Assembly: GCF_914767665.1 (NCBI RefSeq)
Contig: NC_059507.1
Coordinates: 18,230,718-18,294,717 of the forward strand
DNA length: 64,000 bases
Reading direction: 5' to 3'
Source of the DNA: Harmonia axyridis
Taxonomy: Eukaryota; Arthropoda; Insecta; Coleoptera; Coccinellidae
Under the pieces are notes generated by a model that did not search any database, was not told the DNA's origin, and worked only from the letters and a program-made list of their open reading frames with translations. Below are positions 9,442-18,635 of the stretch, in pieces (positions within the stretch are counted from its first letter, which is position 1; every line of letters begins with the position of its first letter). A program made the translations under genes and the position numbers.

Positions 9442-10062
9442 AAAACAAGATTTTTATTTCTTCTTTATCGCTACCAGCCTAGGTAGCGCAGGACCCTGTC
9501 TTCGACTGAAAGTTACCCTAGGAGGTTTGCTATTTCTTCCTTTCGAAAGAATACCTGGCGCTCGAAGATTACTCGAGGAAACGACGTCAGCCTGTTAATT
9601 ATTTTTGAGACTTCAAATTTTTTAATTATGGTAGATGATTTCTTATTTTTTTGGATTTACACATCGAATTATTGACCAAAATTTGATGTAGTTTTCCAAC
9701 ATTGAGGGTTCTATATTTAATGTATATATTGCTCAGTAAGAACAGAATTGGTTTAAAAATAAACAAGCAGAAATTTGTAAACAATACTCCTATCGCATAT
9801 ACTCAGAATCGATGAGTAGAAATATCACATCAACAGTAATTGTAATTTATCCATTCATAAGTGAATGAAATCAAAAAAATATCCCCCTTAATAACTTATC
9901 AAGTTAGTACTTCAATTAGTATCATTGCATAAATTAACAATAAGACACAATGAATAATGACATCATAATTTGTGAAATATGGAACTGAAAGATTTGCAAT
10001 TCTGCTTTAAACAATTCCATATTGCATCATTTTGAATATGCAAAAAATAATACTCAAAATAC
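9442..10062. other. Intron sequence, nothing recognised
   Basis: AT-rich sequence between the gypsy fragment and PHKA exon 5a. No motif I can support. Confidence 0.5.
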
Positions 10063-10210
10063 CTAATTGGATTCTTCTACAGACAATAGTAACAAGAGGT
10101 CTTCCAAGCATATTCTGCCAACTTGACTTCAAAAAGTTAATTTCACTCTTGCACATATCTATCATGAGTTCATAGTCAGATGCAATGTAATATTTGGACA
10201 TATCTGTGAA
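10063..10210 (-). CDS. PHKA: PHKA exon 5a, alternative to exon 5b
   Basis: 148 nt, phase 0 to phase 1. The acceptor is AAAATATAG, chosen because it keeps frame with exon 4 and gives FTDMSKYYIASDYELMID; a nearer CACAG would break the frame. The donor is GTATTT. The encoded block ends in WQNMLGRPLVTIVCRRIQL and matches insect PHKA proteins closely. It lies only 61 bp from exon 4 but 5.87 kb from exon 6, whereas exon 5b is next to exon 6. Either exon joins to exon 6 in frame. The gap between 5a and 5b holds a mariner derivative and a gypsy fragment. Confidence 0.92.
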
Positions 10211-10271
10211 CTATATTTTCAGAGAAAGTATAGGAGTTATTGAATTTATCCATTCAAAAGTTTTAACTCAC

Positions 10272-10381
10272 CTGTGGAGTGAAAGCGAATATTTTATCCC
10301 CTAGAGCATACAACTTACTAGTGCTCAAAATACCCACATCTCGGGATTTTCTACCAGTTAAACCCAATTTCTTATTCCTCC
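10272..10381 (-). CDS. PHKA: PHKA exon 4
   Basis: 110-nt exon, acceptor TTATTTCAG, donor GTGAGT. With the last base of exon 3 it encodes GRNKKLGLTGRKSRDVGILS followed by TSKLYALGDKIFAFTPQ, the signature LGLxGRxxRxxGxLxTSKxY of phosphorylase kinase alpha and beta subunits. It ends in phase 0 before exon 5a or 5b. The intron upstream, to exon 3, is 37.9 kb. Confidence 0.95.
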
Positions 10382-10610
10382 CTGAAATAAAACTTTCAAT
10401 GAAAAAAAAAATAACAAGAATAATGGCAATTAAACAGCCTCAAGTACAATTTTCATTTTTCTTGAAATGCTTATTTTAATAACATGCATTTATATATGTA
10501 TTATTTCCAATAATAACCTTTGGAATCGTTGAAAGAATATTTTTTTCAATCATTGTTTTTGAGTCATGGACTCTTTTCTTGTAATTATATCAGTTCTTGG
10601 AATATGGATG
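10382..10610. other. Start of the 37.9-kb PHKA intron
   Basis: AT-rich, no element recognised before the PLE-D trace at 10611. Confidence 0.5.
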
Positions 10611-10665
10611 CAAATATCATCATTAAAAACCTGACACATCCAAATAAAGGAAACCTTAGTAACTA
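10611..10665 (+). mobile_element. 55-bp trace of PLE-D 3' end
   Basis: Identical to 18550-18604, the last bases of a PLE-D copy before its (TA)n. Here it is followed by 30 bp of unique sequence, then (TA)n. The ribozyme and coding region are absent. Confidence 0.75.
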
Positions 10666-10693
10666 TTAAAAAGCAGGTAAATAACATTGAACC

Positions 10694-10699
<6 letters not shown>

Positions 10700-10762
<63 letters not shown>
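10700..10762. repeat. (TA)n microsatellite
   Basis: TA repeat holding the Helitron 3' end. Confidence 0.95.
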
Positions 10763-10763
<1 letters not shown>

Positions 10764-11351
10764 TAGCGGACCCGACAGACGTTGTCCTGTACACACGTCT
10801 TTAATTTCATACTTTTTTTAATGAGCTGAAACAATCTGGACCGCTTTGATGAAAATTATTATTGAAAAGTTATTACTTTGTTAAATAAATAACAGCATCG
10901 TAAATGAAAACTTTAACTCATTTTAATGAAAGGTGAAAAAGCTTGCACTCAAAACATTTTATAACATATATATTTATTTTTTTTTAATTTACAAAAACTT
11001 AATTTATCGTGATGCCATTGGATGTACAATATTTTTAGTTAGTCCATGAGGAGTATAAACAAACAAACTCGATGGTTTTCCAACTCTGGAACACGCAACG
11101 TACAATTGGCCGTGAGAAAAACACGGATTTTCTATGTCTAAGCCACAAAATGTCATCGTTTGACATTCCAAAATCAACAACTCCTTATAAATAAGAAATT
11201 AATTGAAAAAACATTTTCCAGTAGACCAAACTGTAAATCTAAACCATTCTCGAATCTCCACGAACACACACAAAAAATTTCATCAAAATTGGTCCAGTCG
11301 TTTAGGAGGAGTTCAGTCACATACACACGCACACAAGAAATATATATATTA

Positions 11352-11354
<3 letters not shown>
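10763..11354 (-). mobile_element. Helitron, internally deleted
   Basis: On the minus strand the element starts TCTTAATATATA at 11354 and ends CTAG at 10763, between a host A and T, as expected for Helitrons (5' TC, 3' CTRR, A/T target, no duplication). A small GACA/TGTC hairpin precedes CTAG. The interior keeps the end of a Pif1-type helicase. At 592 bp it is a non-autonomous derivative. Both sides lie in (TA)n. Confidence 0.8.
11004..11155 (-). pseudogene. Helitron Pif1-like helicase, C-terminal remnant
   Basis: Minus-strand translation reads LDIENPCFSHGQLYVACSRV, GKPSSLFVYTPHGLTKNIVH, PMASR and a stop. GQLYVACSRV is the last helicase motif of Helitron Rep/Helicase proteins. Only this tail remains; the Rep domain and the other helicase motifs are gone. 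Confidence 0.85.
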
Positions 11355-11406
<52 letters not shown>

Positions 11407-11415
11407 ATATATAGA
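11343..11415. repeat. (TA)n microsatellite
   Basis: TA repeat at the 5' end of the Helitron. Confidence 0.9.
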
Positions 11416-11452
11416 ATGATTTCTAAGGGAATCGACCATTACTGCATCTAAG

Positions 11453-11688
<236 letters not shown>

Positions 11689-11786
11689 ACAATTTTAATT
11701 CCCAATATACAACAATAGTTATAAGTATGATAAGGGGTGTGGGAAAATTGATAAGTGTTATAATTTCACTCTTCTTTATTTCATTT

Positions 11787-11826
11787 AGTCGACGTTTCGA
11801 TCCCGATGGGGACCTTCTTCAGGACT
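11787..11826 (-). ncRNA. Hammerhead ribozyme-like core, PLE-A downstream arm
   Basis: Same structure as 1946-1985, on the coding strand of the element: AGUC/GACU, CUGAAGA, GGUCCC/GGGAUC, GAAA. Confidence 0.7.
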
Positions 11827-12262
11827 CTACAATAGCAATAGAAAACAGTCAAAAACATGGCAATCACAAAACATGTAAAAATAGTACATACCGAAATACA
11901 GAGTTGTAAAGATCTTATTTGAACACAAATCAATAGCTCTCAAGAAAGCAATGAACAAGAACATCAACAAATTTAGCGAAAAAAGATCTGATATTTCGTT
12001 AGCACAAGAGTAGAAATCAATTATCATATGTAAATAAGGTAAACAGAAAAATCAACAAAATGAGAGGTTGTCAAAAATGTTGTCAACCAGACTTGCCACA
12101 GAATACACGCACATGACAATTGAAACATAGAATAGCATTAAATCACACTTGGTCGCAGTAATTCACTCTCACCGAACTCAGAACAAATGCGATTATTGAA
12201 AGACTCCATGAACCGAATCCAATCCCCTCTCACAGAAATAGTCCGGAACACAGATTTCATTA

Positions 12263-14293
12263 TTACGTTATCCCGACTGTAGAACTTGTGAAAATATTCA
12301 TTCCATTTGATCCGTCCAATTCTCTGCCACCAAACTGGTCATAATGAATCAAATAAGTATAGATGGAGCTAATATTGTTTACATCCCTTCTGTAATTCAT
12401 AGAACAAGTGTGTCGTTTAATATGGTACATCTCTAAGAAACATCTTTTCTTTCCACTAACTGCACATTCAAGAATTTTGGTGGAATCATAATCCATTGGG
12501 TGATCTTTGTCCCGGGTATGGTCTGCTAGGGCACAAATCTTATTTGGATTCTTGATGTCGCTCTTGTGTTGAGCAATCCTTCTCTTCAAAAGCTGAGATG
12601 TCTGACCAATATACACCTCACTACATATTGAACATGGAATACAATACACCACACCACTCATATTATCAACAGTCATCCTATCTTTCACTCGACTGTATAG
12701 TCTGTCAATTTTAAAATAAGATTTCGGAATCAATTTAATTTGTGTGGTCTTTAGGAGGTTAATTAATGCATTAGTCATACCATTTATTAGGGGAATAGAA
12801 GAGTAAAGAATTCTATCTACGTTCTCAGTGTCCACAGTGGTGGATGCGCCCCTCTCTCCATTCGTTGGCTGTCTCGAAGGAGTGGTATTGTATATCAATC
12901 TGGACAACAACCTCTTTGGGTATCCATTCTCTAGCATCAATTGTAACAATAACCTCAGATTCTGCTGCCTTAGAATTGGATGGGCAACTTTTTCGATGCG
13001 ATTCTTCAATCCTAAAATCATGTTTACCTTTTGTCCATGTGGATGATTGGAAAAATAGTGTAAGTATCTCCCTGAACTTGTTGGCTTTCGGTACCAATCC
13101 AGAATCAGCCTATTTTCCGGTGTTCGAATCACCCTTGTATCCAGGAATGGGACACCACTCGCTGTTTCTTCCTCCAACGTAAACTGTATACTTTCATGTT
13201 CACTGTTGAACCTGTTTAGAACGAAAGCAACCTGGTCTTTAGGTACAGCACATATTAGATCATCAACATATTTCTTGATGAAAGGAATGTGAAAAGGAAT
13301 GCTAACAAGAATGCAGTCCAGAAGGAAATCCATTACTACTTCAGCAATGGACGGACTGAAGTTGGAACCCATAGGGGAACCGAGCACCTGTTTGAAGAAC
13401 CTACCATTAAAAAGAAAATAGTTAGAAGAAAACAGGAACTTAATGGCATATATGAATTCTTCTTTTGGTAGACTAGTGTGGTTTTTGATAGTATCCCACT
13501 TGTTCTCAACAGCTGAGACTGCCAACTCTACAGGAATGTTGGTGAAAAGAGATACAACGTCCAGGCTGATCAGGACATAATCAACAGGTAACTGGAAACC
13601 ATTCACACATTGGGCAAAAGCAAAGGAATCTTCAATAAAATATCTACTTCTGGTGGAAGAAAGATATTTAGACAGGATGTCTGAAACAAAAACTGACAGT
13701 TTGGAAGTGGGGGTGTTGACAGATGATATTATTGGTCTCAAGGCAAGAATGGGTTTGTGGATTTTTGGTAAACCGTAGAATCTAGCGGGAACTGAATTAT
13801 AAATGTACAGTAATTTACCTTGTACTTGTGTTATGTGGCTCTCACTGACCCATCGCTTAATCAATGCATTACATTTACCTTGTATTGTAATGGATGGATC
13901 TCTGTTAGGAAGAAGTTGGTAATATTGTTCATTGAGCAAAATTGTGTTGGAGAGCTCTATGTACTGATCCTTATCCATCAATACCGTAACATTGCCTTTA
14001 TCAGCCCGTAACACAAGCAATTCTTGATGTTGACTTAGGTACCTCTTACAGTGGTAAAATTCTCTCTGGAAAACATTATTAGTCCTTTTTCCAGGTTTGA
14101 TGTAGTTGGTTATAATATTAGCAGCTTGGGAACGTTTGATGTTCTTCCCCTCATCTGACAGTCTATCATTAAGGTCTATAATGCTCTCTACATCTGCCAA
14201 CAGTCCCGACATGGAAACCTCCTTCAAAGGAATATCAATGCCGAATCTGGGGCCCAGTGCTAGGAATTTCAATATTCTATCTGGTATAATCAC
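12263..14293 (-). CDS. PLE-A reverse transcriptase / GIY-YIG endonuclease
   Basis: 676-residue open frame. It begins within the conserved block before the reverse transcriptase (ILKFLALGPRFGIDIP), about 170 residues later than PLE-B, so the N-terminus is missing. Reverse transcriptase motifs are SLDVVSLFTNIPVE (~240), SPMGSNFSPSIAEV (~308), KKYVDDLICAVP (~338; catalytic Asp pair) and VPFLDTRVI. The C-terminal GIY-YIG nuclease has GVVYCIPCSICSEVYIGQTS (~543) with its Cys cluster. The protein would nick DNA and prime synthesis from the nick, near telomeres or repeats. No internal stops. The first Met may be fortuitous, and the frame probably continued upstream in the intact element. Confidence 0.92.
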   Translation of the reverse strand: MIIPDRILKFLALGPRFGIDIPLKEVSMSGLLADVESIIDLNDRLSDEGKNIKRSQAANIITNYIKPGKRTNNVFQREFYHCKRYLSQHQELLVLRADKGNVTVLMDKDQYIELSNTILLNEQYYQLLPNRDPSITIQGKCNALIKRWVSESHITQVQGKLLYIYNSVPARFYGLPKIHKPILALRPIISSVNTPTSKLSVFVSDILSKYLSSTRSRYFIEDSFAFAQCVNGFQLPVDYVLISLDVVSLFTNIPVELAVSAVENKWDTIKNHTSLPKEEFIYAIKFLFSSNYFLFNGRFFKQVLGSPMGSNFSPSIAEVVMDFLLDCILVSIPFHIPFIKKYVDDLICAVPKDQVAFVLNRFNSEHESIQFTLEEETASGVPFLDTRVIRTPENRLILDWYRKPTSSGRYLHYFSNHPHGQKVNMILGLKNRIEKVAHPILRQQNLRLLLQLMLENGYPKRLLSRLIYNTTPSRQPTNGERGASTTVDTENVDRILYSSIPLINGMTNALINLLKTTQIKLIPKSYFKIDRLYSRVKDRMTVDNMSGVVYCIPCSICSEVYIGQTSQLLKRRIAQHKSDIKNPNKICALADHTRDKDHPMDYDSTKILECAVSGKKRCFLEMYHIKRHTCSMNYRRDVNNISSIYTYLIHYDQFGGRELDGSNGMNIFTSSTVGIT

Positions 14294-14674
14294 AGAACTA
14301 ACGTAATAATGAAATCTGTGTTCCGGACTATTTCTGTGAGAGGGGATTGGATTCGGTTCATGGAGTCTTTCAATAATCGCATTTGTTCTGAGTTCGGTGA
14401 GAGTGAATTACTGCGACCAAGTGTGATTTAATGCTATTCTATGTTTCAATTGTCATGTGCGTGTATTCTGTGGCAAGTCTGGTTGACAACATTTTTGACA
14501 ACCTCTCATTTTGTTGATTTTTCTGTTTACCTTATTTACATATGATAATTGATTTCTACTCTTGTGCTAACGAAATATCAGATCTTTTTTCGCTAAATTT
14601 GTTGATGTTCTTGTTCATTGCTTTCTTGAGAGCTATTGATTTGTGTTCAAATAAGATCTTTACAACTCTGTATT

Positions 14675-14742
14675 TCGGTATGTACTATTTTTACATGTTT
14701 TGTGATTGCCATGTTTTTGACTGTTTTCTATTGCTATTGTAG
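14675..14742 (+). other. Predicted intron, PLE-A upstream inverted arm
   Basis: Inverted counterpart of the predicted intron at 1882-1945: donor GTATGT near 14679, acceptor TATTGTAG at 14742, then ribozyme stem I. In this arm it is antisense to the PLE coding strand. Confidence 0.35.
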
Positions 14743-14782
14743 AGTCCTGAAGAAGGTCCCCATCGGGATCGAAACGTCGACT
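14743..14782 (+). ncRNA. Hammerhead ribozyme-like core, PLE-A upstream inverted arm
   Basis: Identical in core and stems to 1946-1985, opposite in orientation to the element's coding strand. Confidence 0.7.
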
Positions 14783-14847
14783 AAATGAAATAAAGAAGAG
14801 TGAAATTATAACACTTATCAATTTTCCCACACCCCTTATCATACTTA

Positions 14848-14852
<5 letters not shown>

Positions 14853-14928
<76 letters not shown>
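14853..14928. repeat. (TA)n microsatellite
   Basis: TA repeat joining PLE-A to a LINE fragment. Confidence 0.95.
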
Positions 14929-14935
<7 letters not shown>

Positions 14936-14936
14936 A

Positions 14937-15231
14937 GGGGAAAAGATATCAAAATACGAGCCGCTGGCACGGCAAATGAAGAGCATGTGGCACTTAGATA
15001 AAGTCGAGATAAAACCCTTGGTCATCAGCAGCAATGGGCTGGTCCACCGAAAAACGACAGAGCACCTCCGAGAAATGAATCTGCCCTCGAACACAATTCT
15101 ATGGATGCAGAAGGCGGTTATACTGGGGACGGTCGGCATCATACGCCAGGCAATCTTCCCTCACTGACAAAATGATTACTCTTGGTCAGCCGGCCCGAAT
15201 AATCATACATATCCCACGTTAGTGTGAAAGG

Positions 15232-15239
<8 letters not shown>
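14937..15239 (+). mobile_element. R4/Dong-type LINE, 5'-truncated, in (TA)n
   Basis: The 3' end of a LINE with (TA)n on both sides. In a single plus-strand frame it encodes MKSMWHLDKVEIKPLVISSN, GLVHRKTTEHLREMNLPSNT and WMQKAVILGTVGIIRQAIFP before a stop at 15164-15166, the end of the restriction-like endonuclease domain, matching the LINE at 25863-29562. A short 3' untranslated part ends AGTGTGAAAGG plus A-run. The copy is truncated just before residues KYESLARQM. Confidence 0.88.

Positions 15240-15280
<41 letters not shown>
15240..15280. repeat. (TA)n microsatellite
   Basis: TA repeat between the LINE fragment and PLE-C. Confidence 0.95.
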
Positions 15281-15282
<2 letters not shown>

Positions 15283-15328
15283 TGAACTTTGTGTGTTCTG
15301 GATTGGACCGCGTCTAATATTTTGTCGT

Positions 15329-15370
15329 GTTCGACGTTTCGGCTCCGATTTTGGAGCCATTCTCAAGAAC
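15329..15370 (-). ncRNA. Degenerate hammerhead-like structure, PLE-C
   Basis: Minus strand: GUUC, UUGAGAA, stem II GGCUCC/GGAGCC, GAAA, CGUC, GAAC. Both stems are perfect (GUUC/GAAC, and 6 bp in stem II), but the core reads UUGAGAA instead of CUGANGA, with two invariant bases changed. Probably inactive or a variant. Confidence 0.5.
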
Positions 15371-15464
15371 CGGTGACTTTACGCCGGGGTCTCAATCTGC
15401 CTACTCCCCAGGTATCATCAACAAGAGTATTCTCGTAGGTGTGGTTATCTTCCGTCCTTCGAGG

Positions 15465-16845
15465 CTACTGAACGTTCACCACGAGAGGTCCTGTATTTAC
15501 AGTAGAAGGAGGTGACCCACGTGATGGAGGCCGCGCAGGAGCCGGCTGCGCAGTTGCTAGGCAGCCTCCAGTCATTGATCGAGTCGTCATCGATCGAGCT
15601 GTCATTGATCGAGCCGTTTTCGATCGGTTTGTTGTCGATCGAGTTGTCATCGATTGTGCAGGAACCGATGGTGATGTCACGTGACTTCGAGTCATCGATC
15701 GGGTTGTTATCGAACGGGTGGCAACTGGGAGCCTGGTACGGGTGGTATGAAGCTGAACTGTCGATCGGGTTGTTGTCGGGGGCTGGGTTATCGATCGATG
15801 TGTTGCCATGAGACGGGAAATCAAAGGTTTCCAAGTGTTGGGTAATCTTTGACCATCATCCCGTTTGTTGAGGCAATTGTGTCGTTTTTCGATCTCGAGT
15901 GCTTCACGGATTATCCTACATGTGAGGGTTCTCTCTGCAGAGATGGTCTTACATCCCTCAAAATCATCGTTATGTCCTGTTTCAGAGTAGTGTATGAATA
16001 GGGCAGATGTTGGATCTCCTTGGCGTATTGCGAGTTGGTGCTTATATACTCTGTTAGTTATACGTCTGTTGGTTTGTCCTATGTATGTTCTAGGACATGC
16101 GGAACATGGTATCTCGTATACTCCTTGAGACTCGTTATCGATCGTATCCTTTGGTGTTCGAAGAAATTTGGAAATTTTGTTATCGGCTGTGAAAACTGTT
16201 TTTATATCCTGTTTTCGTAGTATGCGACTGATTTTGTCAGTGACACCTTTGATAAAAAGTAGAAAAGCTTTATGAGGGAAATTTTCTGGAGGATTTTTGG
16301 ACTGTTGTGTATGGGTCTGATGTCGGTTGATGGCTTTCTGAACTTGTTGACTGTTGTAGCCATTCTGTTGTAGGGCGGTTTGAAGGATGTTGATTTCTTT
16401 TTGAATATGTAGGTTATCTGTCAGTTTTATGGATCTATGGATTAAGGAGTTCAATACGGAGTTGATTTGAGACGGGTGATGGTGTGACCTTGCATTCAGG
16501 TAGCGGTTTGTGTGGGTTGGTTTTCTGTAAATCGTGTGTGTGAAGGAATCGTTGTATTTCGCTACGAGGACATCAAGAAAAGGGAGTGAGTTGTTGGTTT
16601 CAACTTCCATAGTGAATTTGATATGGACATTTATATTATTCAGATGATCAAAGAAGTCTTGGAGAGTTTCGGGTCCATGAGGCCATATGACGAAGACATC
16701 GTCCACATATCGAAGCCAGCAAGTAGGTTTTAGCTGGAACGATTCGATGGCGTTGGTTTCAAAATCTTCCATGTAAATATCAGCGATGGCTGGAGAAAGT
16801 GGAGATCTCATGGGTGCACCCTTCGCTGGAGTCGAAGAGAACAGC
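15465..16845 (-). pseudogene. PLE-C reverse transcriptase (C-terminal part) and GIY-YIG endonuclease
   Basis: Open minus-strand frame that becomes PLE-like at KGAPMRSPLSPAIADIYME (16845) and continues through LRYVDDVFVIWP (catalytic Asp pair), LPFLDVLVAKYN, YRKPTHTNRYL and the nuclease GVYEIPCSACPRTYIGQTNR, ending in a ~110-residue tail rich in Thr, Arg and Ser. The upstream half of the reverse transcriptase is missing: before KGAPM the frame enters unrelated sequence where a LINE fragment lies on the other strand. The C-terminal tail is made of RSMTT/TTRS-type repeats coded by a 15-bp minisatellite. 5'-truncated, coding part otherwise undamaged. Confidence 0.88.
15560..15800. repeat. 15-bp minisatellite with GATCGA core, in PLE-C tail
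   Basis: Imperfect tandem units around GATCGA-G-TGTC recur about a dozen times, spaced in multiples of 15 bp, so the PLE-C frame stays open and encodes Arg-Ser-Met-Thr-Thr-like repeats on the minus strand. Confidence 0.8.
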
Positions 16846-17226
16846 ATGACGACGAGGCTTTCTGGATCCGAGAAGCAGAAAAGGACACAGACAAATACGT
16901 CATGGAGCAAGTGACTATAACTGAACAAGACATTAAGACTACAATCAAAAATCAAGCAACTGGTCTGCACCAGGACCCGATGGGATACAAAATTACTGGT
17001 GGGAAAACTACACCGCGACGCACAAACCTCTGGCCAGAATTTCTCAAGAAGCACTTGTGGATCGTTCGATAATGCCTGAACATATCACACTTGGCATAAC
17101 ACACATGTTACCTAAAGGAACAAAAAATAGTGATCCAAAGAACTACAGACCAATCACGTGTCTACCAATGATATATAAAATATTAACAGGAGTACTAACA
17201 CTACACCTATGGAACCATGTATTTGA
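16846..17226 (+). pseudogene. LINE reverse-transcriptase fragment fused to PLE-C
   Basis: Plus-strand frames (at least two shifts) give KYVMEQVTITEQDIKTTIKN, then a decayed GPDGIQNYWW region, PLARISQEALVDRSIMPEHI, LGITHMLPKGTKNSDPKNYR and PITCLPMIYKILTGVL. This matches the first reverse-transcriptase motifs of the R4/Dong-type LINE at 27.4-29.5 kb (DPKNYRPITCLPSAYKILT). It starts exactly where PLE-C similarity stops and ends at about 17226. Whether one element jumped into the other or this is a template-switch chimera cannot be told. Confidence 0.75.
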
Positions 17227-18410
17227 TTCCTGCTAGCCAAAGTTCATCTTTGTACAAATCCTCCTTCATTGTAAGTGGGGCGCCAGGGCATACACATTTA
17301 GACTTGAGATTCTCCTGGTTTCTCGCTTCTGATTTTCTGACAGATACCTGATCTAGCTTTATTTTTTCCCTGATCGCTATGTACTTCCTTATTTCTTCTT
17401 CCTCCAGACTTTCATTTATATGAGGAATGAACATTCATAGCTTTTTCATTTTCTTGTTGGCTTTCACAGATTTGAATGTTGTATTCTCTGTTTTTTCGGT
17501 TCCGATATTTGGTTTCCGTCCTTTTCTCGATTGGACAGTAATAAATTTATCCGATGAGGAAGTAAATCTCATTTCATTTTCTATTGTTTATATTTTTTGT
17601 ATATTTAGGTTATATTTAAGTTTTACTTTCGTACGTTGTAAATTGCATTTCATATTTTCTCATAATGCTTGTTATTTTTATTTTTCATTTCATTTTCTAT
17701 TATGGACATTTTTGCTGTTTTTATGTTTTATATTAGTAGGTTGTAGTTTGTTTATACTTTTCTCGCTAGACTTGCCGTCATATCACAGAGAAGAATATTA
17801 AATAATCTTTTAGTTGTATTGTTTAAATAAAATGTGTCTATAGTTAATTTTAATACAAGCATTCTGGTTAAACAGTCATCACCGATCAAACAGAAATATG
17901 AGATTTACTAAAAAAGATAATAATAAAAGCAACCATTTGTTTTGACCATTTACGATTCCATAGATAACATCAATAAGGGCCTTCAAGTGGAAGAATCATC
18001 AATGATAACGTAATTGTTATACATAGGGATATACAAAAAAGCAACGATTTATTTTTCTGAATATTCTCCTACTGCACTTCAAATAGTTTTGACTATTTGT
18101 ATTAACAGATAACATCCATATGAAAATTGTAGTGGAAGAATCAACGATCACGCAATAATAACCATTTAAATAATCAATTTAAAATCTTTGGATATAGAGT
18201 ATATTATCGTATTCCTATTGGCTGGATTTAAATTTTTAAAAAGATTTCTCCTGACACCAGGGCAGCTTTTTAGAGTAGCTCTAGAACTCGTAGAATGGCC
18301 CAATAATACTTTGTTATTGCACTTAACTTTATTTATTTGTAAAACTTCACAAAGAGGCACTGTTACTAGAACATGAACGATATTAATATAAATATACTCA
18401 GGTATTGATA
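17227..18410. other. Unassigned, AT-rich
   Basis: On the minus strand two short frames (17207-17434 and a Lys-rich stretch near 17430-17570 with FITVQSRKGRKPNIG) look like part of a retroelement gag-type protein, but the evidence is weak. The rest has no recognisable content. Confidence 0.3.
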
Positions 18411-18598
18411 GATCTGAACATTGTAATTTGACGAGAAATTGAAGGCTCAATTTTAATTAATTTGTATATTGTGAACAATCTAATTTTTATTATCATTACT
18501 GAAGAAGGAGAGACTCTCCGAAACGTCTAATTAAATATCTTATATGAAACAAATATCATCATTAAAAACCTGACACATCCAAATAAAGGAAACCTTAG

Positions 18599-18604
<6 letters not shown>
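18411..18604 (+). mobile_element. PLE-D 3' end, intron-less copy
   Basis: Matches the reverse complement of 47.33-47.59 kb, but lacks the 84 bp found there at 47482-47565: here GAAATTGAAG is joined directly to GCTCAATTTT. The missing piece starts GT and ends ACAG. A ribozyme-like core lies at 18495-18531 and the copy ends at (TA)n. No coding sequence of the PLE remains. Confidence 0.75.
18495..18531 (+). ncRNA. Hammerhead ribozyme-like core, PLE-D
   Basis: AUUA, CUGAAGA (18499-18505), stem II GGAGA/UCUCC with loop GAC, GAAA, CGUC, UAAU. Stem I AUUA/UAAU is perfect. Confidence 0.7.

Positions 18605-18632
<28 letters not shown>

Positions 18633-18635
<3 letters not shown>

Larger units (their letters stand above)
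11692..14852 (-). mobile_element. PLE-A, near-complete, with inverted terminal repeats
   Basis: Penelope-like element read on the minus strand. The downstream terminal repeat (11692-12270) is in sense orientation and the upstream one (14299-14851) is inverted, so the whole is a coding unit between ~550-bp inverted arms. Each arm carries a ribozyme-like core. Both outer ends meet (TA)n. The body stops before the N-terminal domain of a full PLE protein, so the copy is 5'-truncated and then joined to an inverted copy of its own 3' end. Confidence 0.88.

Noticed and set aside
10189..10206. Nearer acceptor CACAG for PHKA exon 5a
   Set aside because: It would start the exon two bases out of frame with exon 4; the upstream ATATAG gives the conserved FTDMSKYY in frame.
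17427..17801. 124-codon plus-strand frame rich in Phe and Leu
   Set aside because: A T-rich strand gives hydrophobic residues; no domain, and the opposite strand looks more protein-like.
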